DNA from: Gibbula magus
Taxonomy: Eukaryota; Mollusca; Gastropoda; Trochida; Trochidae
NCBI GenBank assembly: GCA_936450465.1
Contig: OW388304.1
Location: 7,570,700-7,634,699 of the forward strand
DNA length: 64,000 nucleotides
Direction of reading: 5' to 3'
The notes beneath the pieces are model-generated. The model was given only the letters and a program-made list of their open reading frames with translations. It was not told where the DNA came from and made no database searches. Position numbers and translations under genes: made by a program. Each line of letters starts with the position of its first letter. Positions within the stretch are counted from its first letter, which is position 1. Of the stretch, positions 14,001 through 29,000 are shown piece by piece.

Positions 14001-17000
14001 CACAGGATAAACCAACATTCAGGCACAAGTGTCATATACATTTGAACTTTTAATAAAGTAAAACTTGCTAAGTTGTTCTGTTATACTTCATGATCATATA
14101 GACAATATTATATTATTGTCCTTGTCATACTGTGTGTACAACACCAGTGCTTAAATCTTTGTATTTCCCTGAGGCAGTGTAAGAGATAAACCGATATTGA
14201 GGCACAAGTGTCATAAACATTTAAATAAAAGTAAAACTTGCTAAATGAACACAATATGGAAGTAGAGCACCGAGCATTTGAGAACATTAAAAGATTAGGT
14301 ACACTCCCATTGACAAAACTAAGACTTGTACATAAAACAGATGAGTCTTTTATACATTAATCCAACAAATTCAATAGCCTTTCTTTTTCAATTTTAGATA
14401 AATCACATTCAGTGACAATTTCAAAGATAGCCAACACTTGACTGTCAAGTGATCTAGAGATCTATACACAAGGTTGCAATAACACTCATCTCATGCGCTG
14501 ACATTCTTTCGTATCCACTTGTATCAAGGTTGAACAATATCAGTTGTCTTCAATTATTTTAGTGAATTACATTTGCTTTTGATTTGAATTTATCTTCAAC
14601 GACGCTGAATAATTTTAAAATAAGATGTAATCATGACTTAAACATTTAAAGTTAACTACATTTTAAGTACAAAATGAATCTAATGTACCTTAATCACGAT
14701 CAATTTCAGAGGACATGGTGTCTTCATTTCATTTTAATGAATAATATATGGTAAATGAGAGTACTTAAACAGTGATATACTCCACACCACAATGGGACAT
14801 GCTCAAAAGCACACCCATTTATTACTCAGATCTAAGGATCAACATGTCTCATATTGCTACAATTATAATCTAATTAATGAAAGATATTCAGGGGTGTTGA
14901 AGTGACACCAATTACATGTGAAGAGATATGTCATGACAGTTTAAACTTTGATTATTTTTTTACATTATAAATTGTCACCTGTAAGTATTTACAGAAATGA
15001 TCAGATAAGATTGTTCAAACCTTATCCGAGAGGTGAACGATATATATTTATTCATGTGATATATGATATACTTCTCATCCACCCACACATTCTTATAATA
15101 CACACCTTTTATTGACAGGTGATATAGGTATGTAATATATATATATACCATATAGATTCATAGCTAGTCAATGGTTATTGAAAGTATTTATCTATAGCTT
15201 GGGAAATTATAATTTGGATATTTAAAAACTTTATCAAAATTTCCTTTTAAAAATCATTAAAACTAGATACAAAAAACTTACAATACTACAGAGGGAATAC
15301 ATATAAAACTAGTATACAGCTGTATGCATTACCATCAAATATCATTAAATTAAAAATCTCCTTCAGAACAAAGAATACCCCCTCACAAAAATCAAACCCT
15401 ACCCAAGTTAAGGAAATCATTATAAATTCATTGTTGATATATTAATCCAGAATTGTTCAGGTTTCAAGGGGAAGATATATTAGTAATCCACACATGGAGC
15501 CATCTGCTGGGGTTACATTCCCTCCACGTGATCTGATGTGCTGATGACGGAACCACCGTCCTCTGTTGGTTCCGTCTAGATCTCTTCATCGTTAAAGTAC
15601 CATTGAGTATTTTTCATAATATTTCATTTGGCTTTCATATGTGCCAAAAGACCCAATTCCAATGTGCTGATTTAAGTTCAAAGAAATTCACTTGACTTAC
15701 CCTATCGCCAAAAATACGATAATTACTACTTTCCAATGAAATTGAGCAACAGCCCTTGACACGTGCCAAAACCAAAATTTACAGGCGGCATATATATGTT
15801 TAGAAGTTATATGACCTATTAAACATTACCAATTAACCCACATAACCCTCCTTTAACATGGTTAGCATGTTTAAACTTACCTGATTAAAGAAATATACTT
15901 ATAAATCAGTGGCAGCATTATCCCTCAGCATTAACCAGTAACACCCACTTAACATACATACCAACGCGTTTACAACATGTTAACATACATATACTAAGAC
16001 ATAAATATGAAACAAAAAGAGCAATATGCAAGTTTGTACATACCTGTACTGACGACATGTAGATATATTTCAGGTGTAATCCAGGTAGCGTATATCAATA
16101 GGTTCTGCATGACAACTGGGCCATGTGACTGTCTGTGACCAAGTCGACTGTCTCGAGTGTCACATATGTCGGCAACATCTGGCAACGAGTCAAGACAACA
16201 TTTAAACCTCTTGGCCTAAAATCAAATAAACTCCAATACTGAATAACAGCTGTAGGCTATTCATTGACTATCAAAGAACACTTTGGATTTCACAGATAAA
16301 ATTTGCAAAGAAATTGTCAGTAGCTGAATTTTGCTTTACCTTTTGATTAGTAACTGAATTTTTAAATGATATAAGTAACAGGACTATGAGAGCAGATTAT
16401 GTATGAATCTGTGAACTTGGCAAAATTCAAGTTTGTATTTGTAGCTGAAATTTACTGTGAACACTTTTGTATTATTATCATGAACTTGCTATGGCCATGT
16501 CTCCAGTGTTATTGACTGGTATTTGTAATGAATACTTTTGTATTAGTAGCTGGATATACTGACAATATAACATACATCAATGACAAATTTCATTCCTTGA
16601 TAATATTAGAACAGAAATTGAAAACAATTTGCTAACAATATGTAGTAGTTGATAAGAACAGACAAATTTCAGTCAAGTAGTTTATTTCACACTATCACAA
16701 AACAGCAGATACCATACATATACACACTCATGTATTGAGAACTTACAAGAGGTATACAGAACTAGGTAAAAATTAATTTTTAAAAGCTGCGGTCTATTTC
16801 TCTAAAATCAAAGAAAGGCAAGTAAAAAGATATAAGGAACACTTCACTAAACACTTATGTCGGAGCTGATAAGAAGTCTTTATCAAATTATTTTCACCTC
16901 AGAAATCTCTTATATATTTAAACAGCCTTGAAGTGAGTGTTTAAACAACATCAAACATGCTTATCAAGCTGTAAATCAATAAGACTAAAGATTACAGTGT

Positions 17001-20000
17001 ATAGTAATATAGAGAGAAACTTTACATAGACTTTGTAGGTAGGCCTTATGTTACATGGAGGCAGAGAGGGCGTCAGCAGAATATCCTGATATTCATTACT
17101 TAATTAATTCAGATTACATTTATTTATTTTATTATTTTATGGAAATTCAAATAAATAATGGATTTTTTAAATTTATATAAGTTGCACAAGTTTTGTTAAT
17201 TACTATTCCACATCTGTTATTATTTTCTGTTAATAATAAGTCACACAATTTATTCAAATATTATCACTACACTTTTATTATTTAATTTATTTAATGTCAA
17301 TTAAGCATGGCCCTGTTTATTCTTTTTCACATCTCTACCAAAGACCAAGTTTCATAATATTATATTACACATAACAAGATACTACATTCATAATGTATCA
17401 TACATGTCAAGAAATTCAATAACCAATCTACAAGCATTTGACATTTGCAGATTAATTGTAAAAAATATGTATTGTTGTCAGCAAAAATACTAATAAATAA
17501 TAAAAGTAATCGTGATCGTTCTTATTGAAATCTGACTTCAGGGACTGCTATCTGATAGAGACACCTAGATATATTCTACATATACAGGAGTCCTGCATGA
17601 CTTGGCCTGATTGGTTCATTGTCTTTGTCTTACTTACCTTTCAATGTATGGGATCTACACTCGTGAATAAGTAATTAATATTTCGTAGCATCTAAACCCT
17701 TACTTATAACATTAATCATGGTTCATTGCTTATATAGCATACCATTCTGTCTACCGTTAGGACAAAGAAATGGGTTTTATTGCAGTGTATATCTTAGGAA
17801 TTAATGTCTTCGTTTAATCTGTTAGAGAGAAATTGCTTGATTTGTATAGATCACTAATATTAAGAAATTCCCATACTCATTGCCTTGAAAAGAATTGTGA
17901 TAATTGTATCTCTTCAACATTTACAAACATCATAATCAATGTGGATTAAAAAACAATTATGATGAGTAAATTATGTAAATGGCATATAAATGAACTTTAA
18001 CAGAAAAAAAATTCCCGTTCTAAGGATAATGATTTCTTATTTTGAAAAGGAAGTGAAACAACCAACCGATCAACAAACATGGTTCAATGAGTTATATTTC
18101 AAGAAACGTTTGTGACCATTCTTCAATCTATGTTTACTCTGCCTGAGTTTGTCTCACTCAGTATTTGTACACCCCATATCCACCATGAAAAGTGCCACTG
18201 GTTCCTTATTTTGAATTCAGACATACATATATTTTGAATTCAGACATACATATATTTTGAATTCTTTTGAGGTTATAGCTATTGAAAATATTGAAAATTT
18301 ACTCAACAAGTTTTTATAAGTCATTTTAGAAGTTCAAGAGACGATGAAAAGCCAAGGTGTATGTATAGTCATGCAATAGGTAAAACGTTTCAGTGTAGAT
18401 AGTAACATCGTTGTTCTTGATCACAGTGTAAGTATTTACACCAAAATAATTCATCCACTGCATGACGAGGTTAATCATCCATAGATCCTGGTTTTCCTTC
18501 ATCTAAAGTTTCTGTCAGAATATGTATATATTTGGGGGGGGGGGGGGGGGAGAATCCAAAAATATAATATTCATTTACATTATTTTTGGTTAATCCGACC
18601 TCTGATTTTCTTAAGTTCTTTGCTAATTTGTTGTTAACACAATTATAGTTATCAATATAATAACTGTTTTATTTAGTTATTACTCCTTACGTGCAGCACA
18701 ACAGAATTTTGACAAATGTCAAACACTTTCAGCATCATTTAGGCTTTTCTGAGAAGTGACGAAATATACACACACATTTCTATGTTCTATTTTGAGATAG
18801 TTTTACTTTTTTTCTTTTTCCTATTCTATCAATTTATTCAAAAGAATTATACTTAAGAAAAGTGAGGTTTTATCAAATATATTTTTGCATAGAAATGGAA
18901 TCAGACATTGAAAAGTTAAAGCATTTTTGTCTGTAAACTACAGAAGTTAAATAGCAAATTATAAAAGTTCCAAATGAATTCAATTAATAAATTTTATTTC
19001 CGTGTAAGATTGAGAAGTTACAACAAGCAGTCATTTGAGGTCACAGGACCACGTCAAAGGTGTGCAGTGTCACGTATGTGATGCTGACATAAAAAGGTGC
19101 TAATCTGCCTGGAGCTGGATGGGATGTGTACCCAGTCTTTAGGGAAGAATTGTTTACCAGTGGTAGCAAGCTGACAGAAAAGACCTGGATTAGGGGGCTG
19201 TGCGCGACCAGGTTGGAACGGTAAAGACTTGGCTACTGACTTCATCTTGACCTTAAAGAAGGGGGTTATAGGAGAGAATGGTCTGTTTGAATAACAATGG
19301 TACCGATTCCCGATAACCCCATTACATGCTTGGTAGTTTGATCAGCTGTGAAATGTATGCCAGTGGAGAAACACTTTAGTACCTTCCTGATTCCATATAA
19401 CTCCTGTTGGGGCTTGGTGGATTTTAATGGACGTGATACATCAACGATTTCATTACCGTAATTTGACACCTGGCTAGGTGACGGGTTGATGATTTTATGC
19501 AAGAAAGCAATTTTCATAAGTTGAATGACACTTCTGTGTCAATGATATAGGTCATTTTTACTATTTTTAGCTTAAGAAAATATATAAAAGTCTACATCAT
19601 TTACATTTCACTTTCTGAAAAACTGAAATTATAGGTATAATGGGTTTATATTACAGGGTACTCTGACATTTCTCAAGTTACATGTAAATAACACTACTGA
19701 CATCCGGTAATATGTTTACATTTTACTTTAGTATTGTCAAAGTAAATGACATAAATTATTTCAGGTATCTTATTTTATAGTTATATGTAAGTTTGAATGA
19801 TTCAAAATGTTAAAAAAACCTTCAGGGTCATAAAAGTTTTAAAATCAGCTTTGTTTAAAACAGCATTTCTGCATACGTTTATATTATGTTTTACTAAATT
19901 ATTTTGAAATTTATATTGACAATTGATACTTTTATTCCCATTATAAAGGCGACACTTGATTTCATCCATCATTTTATTATGAAGCCAAATTCCAAATGCA

Positions 20001-23000
20001 ACTGGCTGATTTAAGCCTTGCAGTATTTCCCTCGCTTTGTTGTGCCCAGATAGTGAATCGCTGCACCAGAAATGCATAGTGGGCTTTCTAAACACAGATT
20101 TCTTAAGGAAATACTGCAAGGCCTAAATCAGTCAGTAATGGAGACTGGCAAGAGTTATGCCTTGCATTCGGAAGTTGTTATAAAGCATGACATAGTGTAA
20201 CACTACAATGAGACATGAAACACAAGATAGACTGATACAGTGTATGATAGAAATCATGTGTTTTATATACACACAATAAAGCATTGGCAGTGATAATGAT
20301 AGCTGCAAAATAAATGAGACAAATGTCAACAACTTGCAAAACATATATTCTAAGTGACACAAAATAACAAATATGTGACTTAAATGAAAACTAGGGATCA
20401 TGTTTTAAACATTACCTTTCTAAACATTTTCAACTTAATATTTACAAAACAAAGTATATCTTATTCAAATTATAGCATATTGTCAATTTATGGAAATATG
20501 TTATCATACAATCTTTGGATACATAAAAACGTATGCCATAGTATTGAAAATAATCGCCAAAACAGCCTGTGGTTATATTTCACATTAAACAGACAGCTTT
20601 GACCTAAAATCATTTTTGAGGCTTTGATCCCAGCTGGCCTAAGCCTGTTTGATGTTTACAGGTAATATTTTGTTTATTTTCAGACAGGTAGATTGATCAT
20701 ACATCTACTGTGACCTTCACTGGGTCATACTCTGAAGGTCATCCTCTGAATCAACATCATGAGACAGAGTTACAACAAAATCATATTTTCACAAAAGGGC
20801 CTTGATCCTTTATTTTAATTATTAATTTCCCATTTGTTAAAGATTGGTTTCTATTGAGGCACCCTTCTTGCTAATTTTTGTATCACATGAAACACTGTAT
20901 TTTAACTCATTTCGTAACTCTGCAATAACGAAATATGCATATTGATTGTAACACGTTTTTTGCAAAATTTATTTTTTCAAATTTCCAGTTTATAATGATA
21001 GTTTGTGTCATTTAAATAAACTTTAGAGGGTAAAACATCTTATTACACAAACAAATTATCCGTAGTAGTAGTAATAATGGTGTTGCGTATAATGCAAAAA
21101 TTGCATGGGGGCCATTTTATTGTGAACACATTTTATTATTTCGAATTACAAAAACGATTCCCATGGCTTTACTGAGCCTTGTACACTAGTTGTTAACTTG
21201 AAGAGAGGAGGATGTATTACTATTGGTGAAATTATTTTTCAAATACATTTCATCAAATTATTTGAGCAAAAAAATGTGCTACTGCCCCTTTTTGTTATCA
21301 TTAGACTGAACAACAATGTCTTGTTAACCTGAGCGAAGCTTCGACACTGGACACATCTACTTCTTATTGCTTACATTCTTAAAAACTCTACTATGAATGT
21401 TTAGGTATCGCTAGACATCAGTCAGACCACTTCAGATTACCTTTGAGTGGCCATTTTAATGTGAACACCTTAAAATGGCCGCTTGATGGGAAATGGACTC
21501 GCATGGCTTAACCAAACCATGTACATTCATTTTAGAAGTCTTTTGATTCAGGAGTATTATGTAGCCATTGGTAACACTTACTCTGTGAGAGCACTTTATT
21601 TAAGAAAATCTTGCTACATTGCCTTTAAGAAAATTCACATTTGAAGCAATGAGTTTGATATTAATTTTAAAGATGACTGAGGATGAAATATGGAATTTTA
21701 ATTCAATCATCTAAGTTGATATCATGTTAAAAGAAGCTATATTTTTACAATTCTTAATTTTAAATATGTTAACTTATATAGGATCATTTGAGAAATTTGA
21801 CATTCCCTCCAATAAACAAACAAATTCTTTTTCATTATTTAGGACTTTCATGAAAATACAATTTTATAAATTAACAGCATAATAGCCATGACCTTTTAGT
21901 ATGATGTTGACTGTTTATTTGAAAAAGGATTAAATCTTGTCAAACAACAAGAGTCTTTAGGCAAGGTTCCCACATTTCTTAGATTCCAATGCTCTTTATT
22001 GTGTTTACAGCAAAAATGGCAGCAATGTTTATTTGCCTTGGCACATATAAAAATTACTTTGTCAACAAATAAACTGGATATCAAAGAAACAAAATGAAAT
22101 AATTCTTAAAATCATAGAGATGAATGTTTATTCACACAAAGGCACAAATAGCAAAGTACACAAAGAAAGAATGATTTTCATATTTGTCAAGTCTGTTCTC
22201 ATAATGTGAGCAAATAGATATTATTGGGGAGAGTTGTTTTTCATATATTGAAACCAAAGAAATAAATAGATCATTTGATGTTTCTAGATCATTGAAGAGA
22301 AAAGTCAAGAAGTTTAAAATACAAAAGAAGTAAGCAGTTTAGAGATATATTGAATTGCAGAGACTCATATAAGTATAAGTTTCACAGAATGCAAGTATAG
22401 AACTTTTAATGGATAAAATGACAGTAGCTAGATTGTTGCTCGGTCAAGAGGTAACCTATGTAAATTAGAATTCCAATAACATACAGACAGCTCTACTGTA
22501 AATGACCTTCTCACAATCTGTTAAATATGCACTTTCAAATAATTTTTCCATAAAATGAAGGGACAATGAATCCGTTGCACCGCAGAAATTCTCCTGTTTT
22601 AAAAAACATACATTAATTAAACAGTTCACTTATAGATTGACTTTTTTTAATAAACCTATGAAAAAAAATGAAATGCTAAGTAAATATATTGTAAATGTTT
22701 GAATGCACTCAGACTTCATAATTTCATAATACATTGGAAAAAATTCATTACTATGTCCTTAAACATTAACCTAAATCTTTGTCCTAATAAAAGTTGACAC
22801 TTTTCTTTTTACTGACACCTTTTTCCTTTATGCAAATATTACCATGCAAGTTATTTTGAAAGTATTAAAAAATTTCATATATGCGACAGCTGTCAAGACT
22901 ATCATGAAAAGTGGCAGATATTCCCTTCATTCTGACAGATTGTCCATTTTCTAATGTTGTGCATTAAAGCATTGAATCAGGAAACACTATTTTCAATTCT

Positions 23001-26000
23001 TATTTACTTTTTACTATTATATATTTTTTTATATAATACTAATTCTATTTTCACCTTTTCACAGCTTACCAAAAATTCAACACTGAAAATGTAAGGACTT
23101 TAATTAATGACACATGTCCAGAATCTGGAACACAATAACCGATGCATCAGAATCAGTTTAAATTCAAGTACCTGACCTGTAAATGTGTTTGATCGGCGGA
23201 TAAATCATTAGAATTAAATTCAAACCCTATATTATCTGATAAGATATTACTTTGAATTGTTAAATATACAGTGTTAAACAGTGTTCTATGTAATGCTATT
23301 TTCCTTACATAAAGTTAACTATTTATTATCTAACGTACTTTGCATGTCATACATTCTGTGGTATTACGCTAGTTTAGTAAATTTTTATTAGGAATAATAA
23401 AATGATAAACCTAGTCATTACAAGTATTTATGTTACCCGGTAATCATCTCATCCAAATTAAGGTGCATTTGATGTTTACCGAAATCATTTTGGTACATAT
23501 CTGAGCGGAAAAAATGTTTTAGTTAGACACCTTTCAAGAGTAAAAGGTTTGTCATTATTTTTTTGTTAAAACAGAAATCTGTGAAGCATATTCTTTACTA
23601 CTTACGTGATGAGAGGAACTAAAAGCTATAGCGTGAAATTGAAATTTTCTCATTAAAGAAATTGTCAAGGTAATCTCATAATTAGATCTCATAATTTCTC
23701 AGTTCAGTAACCCAACATGATAGTAATTAATCAGTCCATACTCATACACTCTATTTTGTGTCACAAATCAATCATTACATTTGAAAAAGTTACCACAGAA
23801 AGTCAGGCATTTCAAACAAAATTTGGATTTATCAATTTACATCAAATATTTTTTAAATAGATTTTATACCCTTACCAAGTAACAGCTATAAGTCCATAAC
23901 AATCCACTCCATCCGTGTCACGAGTCACCTACATCTTTACTGCAGGTAAGAAATTGTCACTTTCCAAAATCTCCGGCATTCCTAACTTGGCAAAACAAGA
24001 TGTCTGACTGCTTTAGAAATGAGAATGATCTCTGAGACTGTTCCGTGTTTGCAAACAAGGCAACAAATTGCAACACTTGCCCAGTGTTACCGACAAGCTG
24101 AAGAACCTGCGCTCTCCAGCTCTACCTGGATGGGAAACCGTTGTGTACCTGGCCAAAACTCAATATTGAGCTAAATGTCCGAGTAAACAATCCTAAACAG
24201 TAAACAAATTTAGATGGGAAATTTCTTTGCGGAGGCAATTAGAATGTGGGGCCATTCTGAGGAGCAGGAAATAACAAGCAACAGCAGAGTCGACACAAAC
24301 CATAAATAAATACCTATACAATGTGTACATATATATATACACCTATATATTTTCTGTATTCTTTATTTCTTGAGTCAACTGTATTTCATACAGATTTTTC
24401 TGATCAAAAAAGGTTTATATTAACTAAGGATAATCAAATGAAATATATATTTTTTTTTAATATGCATATGCATATACTTCTTGTAAGCATGTGTATATAA
24501 ATTCACAAAGATGTTTCTATTAAATAAAACATTACAAGAAATATATTTACTTCTCTTTTGTTGAACAACATGATATATGATATGGTTATAATTTTCATCT
24601 CCGCTGGTAAATTAATATATATTAAGTTCATATAATAATTTAATTTGAGAACACTATGAGAGTACCTAGTACCTGTATATAATTCCTTATACCTTATAAA
24701 TTTGTTCCAAATATTTCAAACGGAAGGATCAGTTTGAACTAGAAGACATGCAATATCTGACAATAAACTACCAATAAACATCTTCAGACAGCCTGTAAAC
24801 AATAAACACACTGTTGAAGGTGTAAACGTCACACATTAAAATGATAAATTGCTCGTCAGTGTTGCTTTACAGGTGTTTGAGACATCATTCAAACTATTTA
24901 TAGGAGCGATTATTGAATAAGAGTAGACTCAGATTGTGAATGGATAAGATCTACAGTGACAGCACTGTTCCTGAATAATTTACAGAGCTGAAAATACAGA
25001 GGAAATTACATTGCAAGCATCTTGGATTGTTGTCAACGAGGGCGGAGAGCTTGTTCAATACTGATGGCTGGAATGAAAGTAACTATACAGTACATTATTA
25101 ATTAACTATCAATGTTATGGCACGTTTACCGCATTTATGGCCTAGACCATATGATTCGACAACTGGGCCAATACGGGGAAACTGGGCCAATACGGGAAAA
25201 ACTGGGCCAATACGAGACAAACTGGGCCAATATGAGTCTGAGCATGCGCAGTTGCACATTTGGTAGAAGCCCGAAGCTGTGGCTTCACAACTTTGACTCG
25301 TGCTATTTGGTCACCAATATTGTTTATAATTATTATTTCAATATAAATGAGATGTCTAGTGTGTTGTGCAAATAGAATGAAAAGAAGTTAATTAATAAAA
25401 TTGTCATTAATTAAGTATTTCCATATTGGCTGAGTTACAGGTCCTCGGTCCGTTGTATTGGCCCTCGACTTCGAGCCAATACAACGGGCCTCGGACCTGT
25501 AACTCGGCCAATACGGAAATACTTAATTAATAACATTATATTACACTACTGTCACCGTCAGTGGACCTGCCATTAATATCACAGCCTCAGGGTTGACACT
25601 TGCTATAGCTATATGAAATACATATCTTCTGTACTATATTTCACAATGACATTGCTGGATACTCGATTCTGATTGGTTCTCAAGAAAAATCAAACGTAAT
25701 CAATTATGAATTGAATCTCCTCTGATATTAGCACCGCCTCACGTCATAGTGACACATCTGCCTTGTGACGTCACAATCTATCCGAAACAAACGGTCCATT
25801 CTAAAGTTCGCTCTACTTTGGAAATCAAAATAAGCGATACTAATCAAAGAGATCTTGCTGTAAGAGCCACATTAAATGATAGATCAGCATGACAAAAATT
25901 AACAAACATTTGGAACTCCTCAGTATGACACGAGATAGAATCAAGCCAATACAACAGACCGAGGACCTGTAACTCGGCCAATACGGAAATACTTAATTAA

Positions 26001-29000
26001 TCACAATTTTATAAATTAACCTTTTTTCGTTCTATTTACCCAACAGTAATGACATCTTTTCATTGAAATAAGAATTTTAAACAAGATTTGTGAACAGATA
26101 ACAATGGTCAATGTTTGTCAGATATACGACTCCGCACACTGTGAATAGTATTCGCCTTGTTTTTCCTGTATTGGCCTTGTTTTTCCACGTAATAGCCCAG
26201 TTTGTTGCGTATTGGCCCATTTTCCTGTCTTCGGACAGTTCCCCCCTCGTATTTGCTCAGTTGTCGAAACATATGGTATAAAACATTGTTGAAACATACT
26301 GTATAAATAACACAACATTGACATTTAATTAATAAAATCCTCTATATGTTGTAATAGCACTTTATCTCAGAGAAACATAATAGTACCAAATAATTGATGC
26401 AACTGATATTCAAACAGTACAAACCTCTAATTTGCTATGAATATATATACACACAGACCACAGCAAGTAGCAAGTAATTGAGTTGTATGAGAGGAATGAG
26501 AGGAACACTTGAAGTTGTTAGTTTTGAGAAGACAAGGTTTTAATAGATGGCCAACTATTTCCACAATGCAAATTGTTTCGGTATTGAGCCTTGTAATGTT
26601 TTCACGTCTATCATCTAAAACTAATATATATATAAATTTAAACATCTAAAAATACTCGTCAAGTAATTTGTCATTATTGTCAAAGCTTCTTGCAAAAATA
26701 TACAAATAAAGTAAATATATGATAAACATACCTTATAATTATCCTATGATTGTTAATCTTATCAATCACTCCTCATCTCTCCATGTTTTTAAGTGTTAAG
26801 CGCATTGAGCATGCATTCGTGTGTGGAAAACTTGCGCGATACAAATATCCATTATTATTATTATTATTATAAGTGGCAATTGTTGGCTTTTTGATGAACA
26901 ATATCTACTGGTACTGCTACTGCCTGGCATCTTCATCAACCTACTGACATTGTACATTGTATCTACTGACATTGTACATTGTATCTACTGTACCAGGCTA
27001 TCATTTAATATACTACAGGCAGTATTGCTTTAAGTAAAGAGCAAAGAAAACAAATATTGATTTCGATTTCTTTAAATAGCTGACCCTTTAACATTTTACC
27101 TCCATTTTCTAATGAATTATTAACGATTATTCTTATAATTTTTGCTGTTCTTACAAGATATTTGTTGAAATTTAACTAAAAACAGACAGAGGGAAAAATG
27201 TGTATTGATAGAGGCAAGCAAGAATTCCAGAACACCAACATGCCCTTTTCTCAGGAATTGATCCTCGGTTTCATATCACAAACTTACAAAAAAACTATTT
27301 TAAAAAGTTATTAAAGAAATAAATGACCAATATTATATCTGTAACCCTGCCATATCAATATTTTCAACAACTAAAAATATGTGCATGTGATGCACTGTGA
27401 TGTCCCCCACTCCAACTTAATCCAACACTGTCCTCTTAACATTATTTTTCACTTATGAATTTGAGATGGAGGTCGGAAAAGGTTCCTTATCCCTATATGT
27501 AATAATTTCAAATTGTTACCATGGAAATCAGAAGAAAAAAAATTAAAATCAGATTAACCTAAGTAGCAAAAGGCACCACTCCAACACTAGGTCTAACCAC
27601 ACACCAAGTTTCGTGAAAAAAATATTGAATGTTTTTTTAGATATGGCCTGGAAACGAAAGCATTTCGGAAGGACAGAAGGACGGAATTACAGAATTACGG
27701 ACGGAGGCAAAAACATTATGTCTCCCGCAAAGCTTTGAGGGGGACATAATAACAATGGATATCCCTAAATAGACAAACTGATATCATATGTGTTTAGACA
27801 CAACATAGTAAGATTGATTAGAAATGAGTTCTGAAGATTTACAACATCTTTATTGCATCTTTATTTGAAGTTTCAGTTCGGTTGGAGAAGACGAGGTTTT
27901 TATAGATGATCAACTATTTTCACAATGCAATGTTTCGTTATGGATTCTGATACTTCTTTATTGCAAGAGTGAGATGTTTCAGTGTAGACACTGTGTGAGC
28001 TATCTAGCAAATGGTGGACGCCTGACATCAGGGAAGAAGTTGTTAATCCATAGAACTTGTTTCTCGCTCATCAAACTAACTTTTATATGTCTCTTAAAGA
28101 AATCATAGTGAGATTAGTGTTTCCAAAACGTTCAGGATCCTCTGATGTATTAGTCACCTTATCTGTGTACCGGGTAATTCATAATATTTATTTTTAGGAA
28201 AACTTGAAATAAAATAGAAATTAAGGGGGAAATGTATCAGTAATTGTTTTTCTCACAACTTACTTAGACATAGAGAAGCCTTGACCATCATATGTTTATT
28301 TTGCCCTAAAGTAGTATGAATGAATGAAAATGAATGAATGATGTTTACAATAGTTAAGGGCAAAAGTGTATTTTATTGCATAACACATAACAACAGAGGT
28401 TACTTATTTTTACAAACTTTTCACAAAAATATCTGAAATTTAGTTTAGAAATGTTTCAAATCCTCGATCCTGTCACTGGTGATGTCATCATCATGACGTT
28501 ATTGTTTTTGACGGGCAGTCCAGAACATGTTGGAAAATGATAAACATCTAAACTTTACTCTTTATCTTGTCCAACTTTGTTTAGATCCAATGAAACAGCA
28601 CATCATGAACTTCACAATTACTGCAAATAGTCCAGATTATTGCATACGATAAAGAGTTATGTTCCAGTGAATTGGCCACTCAGTATGATCAATAATCAAG
28701 TACCAATATCTCTCACAGTTTCAATTACTGGCTAATCTAAGCCTTCCTGAATTTGTTAACTTTTCTGAGCTAACATAACAGCATGCAATAAGAATTTTGG
28801 GTGCAGATATTTAAGCAAGAAAAGTTAACGAAATGCAGGAAAGCTTGAATTAGCCAGTGATGGAAAATGGCATGAGTAATGAAGCACGATGGAAGTAATA
28901 TTAATGCATGATCAAGTTTAGACCACCAAGAGCTTTATTTTTTGATACAACAATACAAATGAAAAATATTACTATACTACTCCCTCCATAGAAAAAATTA

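Noticed and set aside
20132..20401. 89-codon minus-strand frame with hydrophobic residues
   Set aside because: Low-complexity hydrophobic translation of AT-rich DNA that begins inside a MITE arm. No splice sites or recognisable motif.
25112..25375. 87-codon frame with a GQYGETGP-like repeat
   Set aside because: It is a translation of the tandem GGGCCAATACG units of the foldback arm. The opposite arm shows the same units in broken frames.
28000..28120. Paralogous copy of the 18.4-kb exon (shared TCTATGGAT...TTAAC and TCTACACTGAAAC)
   Set aside because: The frame is broken by stops, and the segment carries inverted GGATT...ACTTCTT arms like the foldback family. The shared words are too short to claim exon duplication.
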